DNA from: an uncultured Clostridia bacterium
GTDB taxonomy: Bacteria; Bacillota; Clostridia; Christensenellales; Borkfalkiaceae
DNA length: 64,000 bases
Reading direction: 5' to 3'
Assembly (NCBI GenBank): GCA_934271265.1
Contig: CAKQRE010000003.1
Span: 185,568 to 249,567, forward strand
Shown piece by piece: positions 42,717-51,020 of the stretch. The notes under the pieces were generated by a model. That model did not search any database. It was not told the origin of the DNA and was given only the letters and a program-made list of their open reading frames with translations. Positions within the stretch are counted from its first letter, which is position 1. Each line of letters begins with the position of its first letter. The translations under genes were made by a program, and so were the position numbers.

Positions 42717-44973
42717 TAAATTTACCGAGATACTGAAAAGAGCGGAAAAGGAAATAAGCGAAGGGAAGTTCGATCTTGCCGGGTTGAAAACGGCGGAGCG
42801 GACGGGAGAGCTTGCGCTCGGCGCGAACGAATATTTCGGGCGGCTGCTGGAGGACGATTGTTTCCGTATGTTTGTAGTCGGTTCGACAAACAGCGGAAAG
42901 TCGGCGTTTGTGAACAGTCTGATCGGGAAAAACCTCATGCCCGTCAGCAGCAATTCCTGCACGGCGATCGCCTATCGTATCGAACGTTCGGACGATCGTT
43001 CGGTGTCCTTTCTCGCTTCCCGTGCGGGAACGGTCACGCTGACGGAGGAAGGCGAATTCGGTTTCGACGCAGAGAGCGATCTGACGGACGCGCTGGCGGA
43101 ATTTGTCGGAAAAGAGAGCGCGAAAGAAGGGAAAAGCGATTTTCTCCGCCGTGCGATCGCCTTTATCAACGATCTCCCGAAAACGGAAGGGGAAGCGGAA
43201 ACCTGCGGGTGGAACGACTACGTTAGCGGGAAAGAGATCACGGTGAAGTATCCCGTTCGTCTCGAACTGCCCGTCGGTTCGTTCGTGATCAACGATACGC
43301 CCGGGCATACCGATTCGGCAAACGGCGGAAGCCATTTCGGGAAGCTGTGCGACGCGATACGCGGAGACACGGCGAATACCGTTCTTCTGTTTGTCCTTCG
43401 CCCGGACAACCCTTCTACCACGGACAACGCCGAACTCGTGGACAAGATCTGTGAGATCAATAAGGCGATCGATCCGTCGTACTCTTTCTTCATCGTGTCC
43501 CATGCGGACGCCGTCGCGCAGAATCCGATTTCTCTTTCCGACGGAAAAACGCTGACGCAAGCCGAAAGACTGGCGGAATTCGACAACCTGATCGAAAAGA
43601 ATACGGTCAGGGCAAAATCGTGCGTCGTGGAATTTAAAAACAGAAACGTTTTTTTCGTCGATTCGTATAAAAGCCTGCTCGCGTTCGGCTATCCGGAGCT
43701 TTTGTCCGAAGACGGATTCCTGCCGTACGAGCACGAGCGCGACGAAAAGGGAAACCTCGTCGTGAGCGACCGCGTGCTTCCGTATTACAGGAAAGACCGT
43801 ACGGGAACGGAAGGCGTTTCCGCGGAAGAGATCGGGCGGGAATGCGAAGAGATCCTGCAAAGCGGATCTTCCCCTCTCGAAAAAGCTCTCGTGCGCTCCG
43901 GGTTAAGGTCGGTCGGGTGCGCGCTGTCGCGCTATATCCTTCTGAAAAAGGACGAGCTGAAAGCGGATAAACTCCGCCGCGGGATCGAAGGGCGTTTCGC
44001 GGAAGTCGAAGAGAGACTGAAAAAAGAGAAAAACGGGGCAATAAGCCGATTAAACGATCTTTATGCGGAAAAGAAAGAAACGGAAGAAAGACTCGGACGG
44101 GTCGTAAAGGACAAGCTTGACGCCGTGCGGTTTTCTTTCGACCGCAGTTTTTTTGCGGAGCTTGAAGAGGAAGTGGGGAAACACTGTTTCGAGGTGATGA
44201 AAGACGCCGTATCCGATTTCCACGGGATCGATAAAGAGCAATTCGCAAAACTTTACGGCAGTTGCCATCCGAAAACGAATCTTGTTTCCTTAAAGGGTAT
44301 GAACAGGAGATCGATGGACGTTTTCAAGGAAGAAGTGAAAACGGAGATCGTGGAAAAACAGCTGAACGAACTTTATTACGAAACGGTGATCGAAGGGTTT
44401 TTCGACAACGAGAAATTCGGAAAAGCCGTGAAGGCGCAAAAGTCGAAGATCCTCGGGGAGTGTTACCGTAAACTTGCCGGAGACGACAGGCTTGAAGGCA
44501 TTGCCGATCCCGCGGTCGAGGTGACGGAGGATCTGAAAGGAGACGTGCGCGGTTTTGCCGTGAAAAATCTCAGGGAGAGGGAAGTTTCCCTTCGCTGGAA
44601 CGATTTTACGGGCGGCGAAAAATTGAAAAACTTCTTCGTCGGGATCTTCCGCCCGTCGAAAAAGAAACTGATCACGCAGAAACTCGAGGTGGACGAAGAG
44701 GCGCAGAGCGACGCTTTGTCCGCCGACTGGAAAACGATAGAAGAGGCGCTCGAAAACGCCGTAGAACAGAGTTTTTCGGAAAACGAACTCGCCGCGTTCC
44801 GCAAAGAGGCTTCGGGCAAAGAATGTCTCTCCTCCGTGAAGAGCATGCGGGAGATCGGGAAAGCGATCGCGGATGACGAGGAATTGCTCGACGCGCTCAC
44901 CCTCGACGAAGAGACGATGAAGGAAAAAACGGAAGCTTTCCGCGCCTTGTTTGCGGCGGAAAGGGAAGAATAA
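42709..44973 (+). CDS. Dynamin-like large GTPase
   Basis: A 754-residue protein. G1 P-loop GSTNSGKS (residues 58-65) is followed by SNSCTA as the switch-I Thr region, G3 DTPG (196-199) and a degenerate G4 (SHAD instead of TKxD). Long helices with heptad character follow (about 425-470 and 480-560), then a Lys-rich segment (IFRPSKKKLITQKL around 645) that could touch lipid. This is the dynamin-family layout used by bacterial membrane-remodelling GTPases. It overlaps the MATE gene by eight bases and is followed after ten bases by two one-TM membrane proteins, likely partners. Confidence 0.8.
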   Translation: MNDKFTEILKRAEKEISEGKFDLAGLKTAERTGELALGANEYFGRLLEDDCFRMFVVGSTNSGKSAFVNSLIGKNLMPVSSNSCTAIAYRIERSDDRSVSFLASRAGTVTLTEEGEFGFDAESDLTDALAEFVGKESAKEGKSDFLRRAIAFINDLPKTEGEAETCGWNDYVSGKEITVKYPVRLELPVGSFVINDTPGHTDSANGGSHFGKLCDAIRGDTANTVLLFVLRPDNPSTTDNAELVDKICEINKAIDPSYSFFIVSHADAVAQNPISLSDGKTLTQAERLAEFDNLIEKNTVRAKSCVVEFKNRNVFFVDSYKSLLAFGYPELLSEDGFLPYEHERDEKGNLVVSDRVLPYYRKDRTGTEGVSAEEIGRECEEILQSGSSPLEKALVRSGLRSVGCALSRYILLKKDELKADKLRRGIEGRFAEVEERLKKEKNGAISRLNDLYAEKKETEERLGRVVKDKLDAVRFSFDRSFFAELEEEVGKHCFEVMKDAVSDFHGIDKEQFAKLYGSCHPKTNLVSLKGMNRRSMDVFKEEVKTEIVEKQLNELYYETVIEGFFDNEKFGKAVKAQKSKILGECYRKLAGDDRLEGIADPAVEVTEDLKGDVRGFAVKNLREREVSLRWNDFTGGEKLKNFFVGIFRPSKKKLITQKLEVDEEAQSDALSADWKTIEEALENAVEQSFSENELAAFRKEASGKECLSSVKSMREIGKAIADDEELLDALTLDEETMKEKTEAFRALFAAEREE

Positions 44974-44983
44974 GGAAACGGCT

Positions 44984-45775
44984 ATGGATAAATGGGTTGC
45001 CCGTCTCAGAAGCGGGATCCTTCCTTTTTTGTGCTTTATCGGCGGCGTCGCGCTCGGGATCCTTCTCGTGTTTGCTTTCCGCGCGGGGTTGAAAAAAAAG
45101 AAGGGAAGCAACAAAACGAGCGTTCGGGCGGCGGATATTTCCGGCGCGACGAACGACGCGCTCGATTACTTCTTCCGTCGGGAAACGGGGCTTGATTTCA
45201 AGTCGAAAACGCAGATGTTCTGCGCTGCGGTCGACCGGCTGTGCGGGGAGATCGCCTCGCTGTATTATCTCGACGGCGTAAAAAAATACAGACTTCTGGA
45301 AGGTTCTTCCTGGACGGGCGCGGGGTTTGAAACGCCGCTCGAGTTCGATATTTTCGAGTTGATCGCCTTTTTCGACAGCCTGCTTTGCACCGTGCAGACG
45401 GCGCTTGAAAACGCCGTTAAGTCAGACAAATTCATGCGGGCGTATTCCGCTTATCGTATCGTGAACCGTAAGATCGCAAAAGATCCGACCGAGGCGAAAC
45501 TCGCGACGATCGTCGCCGTGTTTTATCCCCCCGTGCGCGAGGAGACGAGCGCGGTAAAAAGGTTTTTTGCCGCGGCGGTGAAAAAGGTCGCGGCGCCCGT
45601 CGTAAGGTACGGCATACGGAAACTGGAACCTTCCGTCGTCGAGGTGTCGGACGGGTTTTATGCGGCGTGCCTTAAGGGGGTCGCGGAAGATATCAACTTC
45701 CTGTATTCTCATAACTTTGCAAAAGGCGTAGGCAAGCCGACGGACGCTTTGTCCGAAGAAGAGGAGGCGGTATGA
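44984..45775 (+). CDS. One-TM membrane protein linked to the dynamin-like GTPase
   Basis: A 263-residue protein: one N-terminal membrane segment (ILPFLCFIGGVALGILLVFAF, about 12-32), a basic stop-transfer (LKKKKGSNK) and a helical cytoplasmic domain of about 210 residues. It has an acidic helix start (LEFDIFELIAFFDSLLCTVQTAL) and a basic amphipathic stretch (AVKRFFAAAVKKVAAPVVRYGI). GGAAACG precedes ATG 44984. The next gene overlaps by four bases (ATGA) and has the same layout. No known family is recognised. Probable role: membrane anchor or adaptor for the GTPase (inference). Confidence 0.75.
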   Translation: MDKWVARLRSGILPFLCFIGGVALGILLVFAFRAGLKKKKGSNKTSVRAADISGATNDALDYFFRRETGLDFKSKTQMFCAAVDRLCGEIASLYYLDGVKKYRLLEGSSWTGAGFETPLEFDIFELIAFFDSLLCTVQTALENAVKSDKFMRAYSAYRIVNRKIAKDPTEAKLATIVAVFYPPVREETSAVKRFFAAAVKKVAAPVVRYGIRKLEPSVVEVSDGFYAACLKGVAEDINFLYSHNFAKGVGKPTDALSEEEEAV

Positions 45776-46464
45776 GAATGATATCCTGTATCGTTGCCGT
45801 GTTGTTTGGAATGATCGCCGGGGCGGTCATCGGCGTGCTTGCGATCGTAAAAAAGGCGCGGAAGGATATTTCCGCCCGGTTGCCGCGAACGGACAAGATC
45901 GAAGGCGAGGAAAATCGCGTCCTCGTGGAAGAGATCGTGCGCGCGAGGAAAAAGAGGTTTCGCCGTTCGGTGCGTGGATCCGTCTTCGTGAAAACGTTCG
46001 GCGTCGGCAAAAAGAGAAAGGCGGATATCGGGTATTACGCCATGGTAAAGGAGATCGCCGCCGTATTCAATCCGTCAAGCCGTTCGCCCGTTTTCGAGCT
46101 GAACGAAAAGGAGATCTTCTCTTTCGCCCACGACGTTACGATGCGGTTGACGGATATCGTGCGGGAACTGAACGTTCCCTTCGTTTCCACGGCGAATCTC
46201 TCTTCGCTGATCTCTTCCGCAGACGTAGCCGTAAGCGTTGCGAAAAACAAATGGGTGGGAACAACGTCGAAAGTCGTCGGCTACCTTCTCCGCGTGATCA
46301 ACGTTCTCAATCCCTTTTATTGGGTGAAAAAAATTCTGACGACGGAAACGACCTTTCTTTTATACCGAGAGGTCGTGGAAGCGTCGATCGAGATCGTCGG
46401 GAAGCAGTTCGCAGCCTTATACGGCGGGCAGGAGAGAGAAGATACGGAAAGCGAGACCGCCTGA
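45772..46464 (+). CDS. Second one-TM membrane protein of the dynamin module
   Basis: A 230-residue protein: N-terminal membrane segment (ISCIVAVLFGMIAGAVIGVLAIV), a strongly basic juxtamembrane region (RARKKRFRRSVRG), then a helical domain with FELNEKEIFSFAHDVTMRLTDIV and YLLRVINVLNPFYWVKKILT. The order of an acidic helix, a helix pair and a Trp/aromatic basic segment parallels its neighbour at 44984, so the two may be distant paralogues. Start overlaps the upstream stop (ATGA). Family unknown; no enzyme motif seen. Confidence 0.75.
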   Translation: MRMISCIVAVLFGMIAGAVIGVLAIVKKARKDISARLPRTDKIEGEENRVLVEEIVRARKKRFRRSVRGSVFVKTFGVGKKRKADIGYYAMVKEIAAVFNPSSRSPVFELNEKEIFSFAHDVTMRLTDIVRELNVPFVSTANLSSLISSADVAVSVAKNKWVGTTSKVVGYLLRVINVLNPFYWVKKILTTETTFLLYREVVEASIEIVGKQFAALYGGQEREDTESETA

Positions 46465-46507
46465 AATCCTTTCTGTCCGTGAGTATGCAAAAAAAATCGA
46501 TAAAGGG

Positions 46508-46538
46508 TGCAACAAAAAGCATCCTTTCTTTGTTTAAT
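46508..46538 (+). promoter_or_regulatory. Putative ECF-type autoregulated promoter
   Basis: TGCAAC (46508-46513), exactly 18 bases, GTTTAAT (46532-46538), ahead of the ECF sigma gene. The same element with the same spacing stands before the lipoprotein gene at 48630. The AAC in the -35 element is typical of ECF promoters. The -35 element also falls in a hairpin (AAAGGGTGC/GCATCCTTT), so a terminator is the alternative reading. Confidence 0.65.
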
Positions 46539-46581
46539 AAAGGAGAACGGGGAAGAGAATCGTGTTTTTACGGAGATGCAA

Positions 46582-47112
46582 ATGAATAACAGAGAAATCG
46601 ATCGCCTGCTTTGCGGGATCTCCGAAGGAGACAACGAGGCGTTCGAAGCATTATACGAGGAAACCAAAAGGGGGGTATATTCCTTCCTGTGGTCATATTT
46701 CGGCTGTCGGGAAGACGCGGAAGACGCCATGCAGACGACTTACCTGAAGGTTAAATCGAACGTCTGCAAATATCGCCCCGGGTCGAACGGCGGCGCGTGG
46801 TTGTTGCAGATCGCGAAAAACGTCGCGCTGAATACTTTAAAGGAGCGAAAACGGAATGCCGGCGAGATCCCGGAAAATATGCCGGGCGCGATCGACGTCG
46901 ATTCCGATTATGCCGAAAAAGATTCCGTGATGACGATCATGCAAAAAGCCCTCGGCGCAGAAGAACGAAAAATCGTCATGCTGCACGTCGTATGCGGATA
47001 TAAACATAAAGAGATCGCAAGGATGCTCGGCTGTCCCACGGGAACGGTCACATCCGCTTATAAACGCGCCCTCGATAAAATGAAGAAGGCGCGGAAGGAG
47101 GAATGGGTATGA
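46582..47112 (+). CDS. ECF-family RNA polymerase sigma factor
   Basis: A 176-residue sigma-70-family factor with only regions 2 and 4. Region 2 is near residues 12-80 (FEALYEETKRGVYSFLWSYFGCREDAEDAMQTTYLKV). Region 4 is near 115-170 (LGAEERKIVMLHVVCGYKHKEIARMLGCPTGTVTSAYKRALDKM), a clear helix-turn-helix. ACGGAG lies six bases before ATG 46582; the ATG at 46576 is too close to it. The stop overlaps the next start (ATGA), the usual sigma/anti-sigma coupling. Confidence 0.93.
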   Translation: MNNREIDRLLCGISEGDNEAFEALYEETKRGVYSFLWSYFGCREDAEDAMQTTYLKVKSNVCKYRPGSNGGAWLLQIAKNVALNTLKERKRNAGEIPENMPGAIDVDSDYAEKDSVMTIMQKALGAEERKIVMLHVVCGYKHKEIARMLGCPTGTVTSAYKRALDKMKKARKEEWV

Positions 47113-48512
47113 AAAAATGGAAAAAGAAATTGCTTTCGGAACTGGACGACCGGATCCCGGAACTTCGGGAAGACGTGAAAAACGCCCCGATCCGCGTCGC
47201 TTCGTTCACGGCGGACGAGATACCCGACGCCCGGGCGAAGAAAGAGAAAAAAAAGGAAAGCGGAGGGTTTGCTTCGCTGTTCGGAAAATTCGGGTTCCGT
47301 ATCGGCGCGGTCGCCGCGGCGGTTCTGCTGTTGTGTACGACTGCGATCGGCATCGTTGCCGGCACGAAAAAAGCGCCGGTATCCGCCGTTTATGCCTATT
47401 CGATCGAGATCAATCCGTCCGCACTCTTTCTGACGGACGAAAACGGCGTCGTTTCGGGGGCAAGGGCGGTCAATTCCGACGCGGACGTCGTGTTTGCTTC
47501 CGCCGGAGAAAAGTCCTTCCTCGGACAGCCGCTTTCCGCCGCGATGACGAAATTTACGGACGAAGCGGCAGAGCTCGGTTATTTCGATTATAAAAACGGC
47601 GCGGTGCGCCTCGGTAAAACGGAAACGGACGGTTCCGACCGCATCGGAAACGCGTCCGAAGCCTTAAAAACGGCTTTCCGCGAAAAGGGGATCTACGCCG
47701 TTGTTGCCGAAAGGACGATGCCTTTGAAAGAGCTCGGAGAAACGCTCGGCGTAAGCGAGGACGATCCGTTGAAAGAGTATGCGGACAGGATCGGCGAAAC
47801 GGTCGATTTCTTCGGCGCAAGGCTGTTCGACGCCGCCGACTATGCGAAAACTTACGTCGATTACGTTATCAACGACCGATTGTTCGGAATCGTAAAACTC
47901 GATCTCGAACGGGTCGAAAAGAAAGCGGAAATGTTATCCCGCATGGTCGTGCTGAACCAATCGATCGAAGAGAGCGCGGATAATCCGTGCGTCGGGCTGA
48001 TCCGCGATTACTGGACGGTAAAATGGAGAGAAAGCTTGTCCTTTTCGGTTCGTTCTTCTTCGGAGTTTGCCGAAATGATGAAGGAAATGGACGATCTCGT
48101 TGCCGGATATAAAGAACGGTTCGGCGACGTGATCTCGTCTTCTTCCGATCTTGCCGTGAAGGAAAGTTTCTACGCTTTCCTGACCGAGGACGAGGTTTCC
48201 GGGTTTATCCGCGATCTGACGTCGTTCGATTTCGTTTCGTCCGCGGAGAACGCGATCGCCATTCTGAAAAAAGCGGGGATAGACGTGGATATCCTCGAGT
48301 CTCTTCTTCTCATTCCTTCCACGGCGGAAGAATACTACGAAAAGATGAAGAGCGCGTTCGGCGAGGTGAGCGCGGTGAGAAAGGAAAATTTCCGTTATCT
48401 TTACGATGCGATCAGGGAACCGATCTCCGAGGGCGCGTATGAAGAATACGTAAACGATATAATAAAGAAATACGGCGATCTCTCCGCATACTGGGAGTCG
48501 CTGAAAAAATAA
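47109..48512 (+). CDS. RsgI-like transmembrane anti-sigma protein
   Basis: A 467-residue protein: a cytoplasmic basic segment (about 1-55), one membrane helix (IGAVAAAVLLLCTTAIGIVAG, about 58-78) and a large extracellular part. The first extracellular block, YSIEINPSALFLTDENGVV, is the NPS-motif beta-domain of RsgI proteins, with Asn102-Pro103 at the position where RsgI is known to cleave itself. The remainder is helical and ends in EEYVNDIIKKYGDLSAYWESL. ATG 47109 is preferred over 47103 by spacing and overlap. Inferred role: bind the ECF sigma factor and release it on an envelope signal. Confidence 0.8.
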   Translation: MKKWKKKLLSELDDRIPELREDVKNAPIRVASFTADEIPDARAKKEKKKESGGFASLFGKFGFRIGAVAAAVLLLCTTAIGIVAGTKKAPVSAVYAYSIEINPSALFLTDENGVVSGARAVNSDADVVFASAGEKSFLGQPLSAAMTKFTDEAAELGYFDYKNGAVRLGKTETDGSDRIGNASEALKTAFREKGIYAVVAERTMPLKELGETLGVSEDDPLKEYADRIGETVDFFGARLFDAADYAKTYVDYVINDRLFGIVKLDLERVEKKAEMLSRMVVLNQSIEESADNPCVGLIRDYWTVKWRESLSFSVRSSSEFAEMMKEMDDLVAGYKERFGDVISSSSDLAVKESFYAFLTEDEVSGFIRDLTSFDFVSSAENAIAILKKAGIDVDILESLLLIPSTAEEYYEKMKSAFGEVSAVRKENFRYLYDAIREPISEGAYEEYVNDIIKKYGDLSAYWESLKK

Positions 48513-48531
48513 AAAAAATTTTTCGGAAGCC

Positions 48532-48562
48532 TGCAACAAAACGGGCTTCCGATTTGTTTAAT
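48532..48562 (+). promoter_or_regulatory. Second copy of the putative ECF promoter
   Basis: TGCAAC (48532-48537), 18 bases, GTTTAAT (48556-48562). TGCAACAAAA and TTTGTTTAATAA are identical to the copy at 46508. It lies 68 bases ahead of ATG 48630. A GGAAGCC/GGCTTCC hairpin encloses the -35 part and may terminate the upstream gene. Confidence 0.65.
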
Positions 48563-48629
48563 AAGCGTAAAAACAAAACGAAAGGCAAATCCCGTCCGGT
48601 CACGGGATCTGCAAAAAGGAGGCATTGTT

Positions 48630-50174
48630 ATGAAAAGAAAAGGTTTGGCGGCAATCGGGCTTTCGGCGTTGCTTGCTTGTTCCGTGCTTACGTTCCCCGC
48701 ATGCGGGGAAAAGAAAGGGGAAAGCGAAAAACTTTCTTACGTCAGTCTCGACATCAACCCCTCGGTCGAACTCGTGGTCGACAAGGACAATAAGGTCGTA
48801 AGCGTTCGCGGCGCGAATGAAGACGGTCAGGTTCTTCTTTACGGAGAAAAGAACGTGGAAGGGGCGGAACTTACCGCCGCGGTGAAAACGCTTACCGCAG
48901 AAGCGGTCAATCTCGGCTATCTGAACGAAGACAACACGGTCGTGGAACTCACCGTCGCGGCGAGCGACACTAAGCTCGAAGCCGAACTGAAAGGCAAGGT
49001 GAACGCAGGTCTCGAATGGACGAAAGAGCAGTGCAAACTCGAACTCGAGATCTCGGAAGAAGGAGCGTATTCGATCAATCGTCGCCTGGAAGCGTTGAAA
49101 GAAAAATACCCAGACAACAAGGCGATTCAGGATCTTACGCTGAAAAAGTTCAGACTCGCTTTGTCCGCGTCCGAAACGGGAGACATTACCCTTGAGGCGG
49201 CGATCGACCTGAACGAAGCGGAACTCATCGAAAAGATCCGCAATGCGGACGCCAAACTCGAGGAATACGCGACGGAAGCTTACCGCAAAGCAAAGGCTGC
49301 GGCATCGGAAGCGTATGACAAGGCGATCGCTCTGACTGCGAACCAGGTCTACACGAAGTTCTACGTGGAAAGCTACCTGAAAGGACAGCACAAAGACACC
49401 TTCTATTACGGCGCGACCTATAACATGTATGCGGGCGCCGCGGTCGGGTTCGATTACGTGTGCAAGGCGGCGGAAAGCGTTTCCGCGGCGGTCGAATATC
49501 CGCTGACGAGCGAACAGAGAGCCGCGGTGCAGAAAGCCCTCGGTCTTACCGACGAGCAGATGTCCGCGCTTGAGAACGCAAACGGAGACATCACGATCGC
49601 GAGCGTAGAGGCGTATGCAAATAAACTGTTCAAAAACAGCGAAACGGGCAAAGAGCTGGAAGCGAAGAAAGCAGCTTTGACGGAAGCTTTGAACAAAGCG
49701 CAGACGGAGATCGAAGAAAAACTTTCCAACGTTTACGAAGAATATAAGGTGCAGATCGACGCGGCTGTCGCCACGGCAAAATCCGCTATTTATACCGTTA
49801 AAGTATGTTTCCTGACCGCCGGTATGCAGAATATGCTTGACGATTACTGCAAGGATCTTACCGATATCGTGACCGACATCGAAGATTCTCTGAAAGACGG
49901 AACGATCACGCTGGAAGAAATGAACGGATTTACCGCTCGTCTCGAAGGCAAAGCGGACGAATATTACGAAAAGATGAAAAACGATCTTTCCGAAGAAGAA
50001 TGGAAGAGCGTTGAAGAAGAAAAAGCCGCGGCGATCGAGAAAATGACGTCCGAAAAGAAGCAGATGGAAGACGCGATAGCCGACGCCGAAAAGAAGGCGA
50101 AAGACTATCTCGAGAACCTGAAGAAACAGCACAAAGAGAATTCGAAGATCCATATCGATATTACGATCGGCTGA
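48630..50174 (+). CDS. Lipoprotein with RsgI-type NPS domain and coiled coils
   Basis: A 514-residue lipoprotein (lipobox Cys25, FPAC) with an ideal AAAGGAGG site. Directly after the linker comes LSYVSLDINPSVELVVDKDNKVV, the same NPS-motif domain as in the anti-sigma protein (here Asn43-Pro44). Long helical and coiled-coil stretches follow (AEAYRKAKAAASEAYDKAI around 210-230; TEALNKAQTEIEEKLSNVYEEYK around 350; a Lys/Glu-rich end). It has no membrane helix, so it would sit lipid-anchored outside the cell. Presumably a sensor, decoy or stress effector in the same circuit (inference). Confidence 0.78.
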   Translation: MKRKGLAAIGLSALLACSVLTFPACGEKKGESEKLSYVSLDINPSVELVVDKDNKVVSVRGANEDGQVLLYGEKNVEGAELTAAVKTLTAEAVNLGYLNEDNTVVELTVAASDTKLEAELKGKVNAGLEWTKEQCKLELEISEEGAYSINRRLEALKEKYPDNKAIQDLTLKKFRLALSASETGDITLEAAIDLNEAELIEKIRNADAKLEEYATEAYRKAKAAASEAYDKAIALTANQVYTKFYVESYLKGQHKDTFYYGATYNMYAGAAVGFDYVCKAAESVSAAVEYPLTSEQRAAVQKALGLTDEQMSALENANGDITIASVEAYANKLFKNSETGKELEAKKAALTEALNKAQTEIEEKLSNVYEEYKVQIDAAVATAKSAIYTVKVCFLTAGMQNMLDDYCKDLTDIVTDIEDSLKDGTITLEEMNGFTARLEGKADEYYEKMKNDLSEEEWKSVEEEKAAAIEKMTSEKKQMEDAIADAEKKAKDYLENLKKQHKENSKIHIDITIG

Positions 50175-50283
50175 AAATAAGTGCGGCGGGACCGATCGGA
50201 ACCGTATGCACGACGGACAAAAATAAAACGAACCTTGTCCGGAATGAAAAGGCTCACTCATAAATACATCTCTGTGAAAAAAG

Positions 50284-50324
50284 CGACGGCGCATCGGTTT
50301 CTCCCGGTGCGCCGTTGTTTTTTT
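50284..50324. terminator. Terminator between lipoprotein and TetR genes
   Basis: Stem ACGGCGCATCGG/CCGGTGCGCCGT, six-base loop, then a T-rich tail. It sits between convergent genes; the plus-strand direction has the better T-run. Confidence 0.88.
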
Positions 50325-50335
50325 AAGCCTATCTG

Positions 50336-50878
50336 TTATTTTACTTTCAGCAGGTTTACGCAGTAAGCGGATATTTTTTCGACAGATTCGCGGAAATCTC
50401 CGTCTGCCCAGTCGATGATCACGTTCACGATCGCGCCCGCCCATACAAGGCGGACAAATCTTTCCCTTTCGGGCAGGGCGGGGTCGTGCAACACGAGAGA
50501 GTTTACGATCGAGAGGTATTTGTATTTCAAACCGGCATGAAAAAGCGTTATCAGTTTTTCCGCATGGTCGTATACGCAGGCGAACATTTTGCGATACCAG
50601 GTCTCGTCCGTGGTTTCGCGGAAAGGACTTCCGATTTTTGCGATCATGGCGGAAGTGTAATCTTCTACGGCGCACTCGAGGAGATCCTCTTTGGAAACAA
50701 AGTTCCGATAGAACGCCGTGCGGGAGATCCCCGCTTTTTTACAGATGCCCGTGATGCTGATCGCGGAAAATTCTTCCGTTTTCATCAGGGCAAACAGGGC
50801 GGATTGCAGACTTTCGATCGTAAGCCTGTTGTTCTTTTCGTTATGAAGTTTTAAACCGATCAGATTTTCGTCAGCCAT
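50336..50878 (-). CDS. TetR-family regulator
   Basis: A 180-residue regulator. N-terminal helix-turn-helix: TIESLQSALFALMKTEEFSAISITGICKKAGISRTAFYRNFVSKEDLL (about residues 20-67). The C-terminal ligand domain is helical, with LVWAGAIVNVIIDWADGDF near the end. It is divergent from the DegV gene across 142 bases that contain small inverted repeats, so it may control itself and degV. Ligand unknown; a fatty acid would fit the neighbour. Confidence 0.88.
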   Translation of the reverse strand: MADENLIGLKLHNEKNNRLTIESLQSALFALMKTEEFSAISITGICKKAGISRTAFYRNFVSKEDLLECAVEDYTSAMIAKIGSPFRETTDETWYRKMFACVYDHAEKLITLFHAGLKYKYLSIVNSLVLHDPALPERERFVRLVWAGAIVNVIIDWADGDFRESVEKISAYCVNLLKVK

Positions 50879-50900
50879 TACAAAATCACCGTTTTTGTCA

Positions 50901-50913
50901 TTCGCGTTGCGAA
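50901..50913. promoter_or_regulatory. Inverted repeat, possible TetR operator
   Basis: TTCGC-GTT-GCGAA, a perfect 5-3-5 repeat, lies close to the TetR start and just upstream of the plus-strand promoter at 50919-50948. A wider GTTAC...GTAAC pair lies at about 50954-50986. Confidence 0.4.
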
Positions 50914-50918
50914 ATTCG

Positions 50919-50948
50919 TTGCGTTGCGTGCGGAAAATATACTATAAT
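50919..50948 (+). promoter_or_regulatory. Putative degV promoter
   Basis: TTGCGT (50919-50924), 18-base spacer, exact TATAAT (50943-50948), about 72 bases before ATG 51021. Confidence 0.55.
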
Positions 50949-51020
50949 GAATACGTTACTCTTTGCCGAGCATAGCTTATTGTAACATATTTCGAAAAAA
51001 AAGTAAACGAATGAGGCTTT

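Noticed and set aside
41151..42962. 603-codon minus-strand frame opposite the MATE gene
   Set aside because: Charged low-complexity translation, antisense to a clear twelve-TM exporter.
44290..45114. 274-codon minus-strand frame opposite the dynamin-like gene
   Set aside because: Phe/Arg-rich antisense product without a ribosome site.
42709..46464. Assignment of the dynamin module to a named anti-phage defence system
   Set aside because: No nuclease, toxin or other defence domain is adjacent. The evidence supports only a membrane-remodelling-type GTPase with partners.
48600..50675. 691-codon minus-strand frame opposite the NPS-domain lipoprotein
   Set aside because: Antisense shadow caused by codon bias. 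It crosses a strong terminator and overlaps the TetR gene; no motifs.
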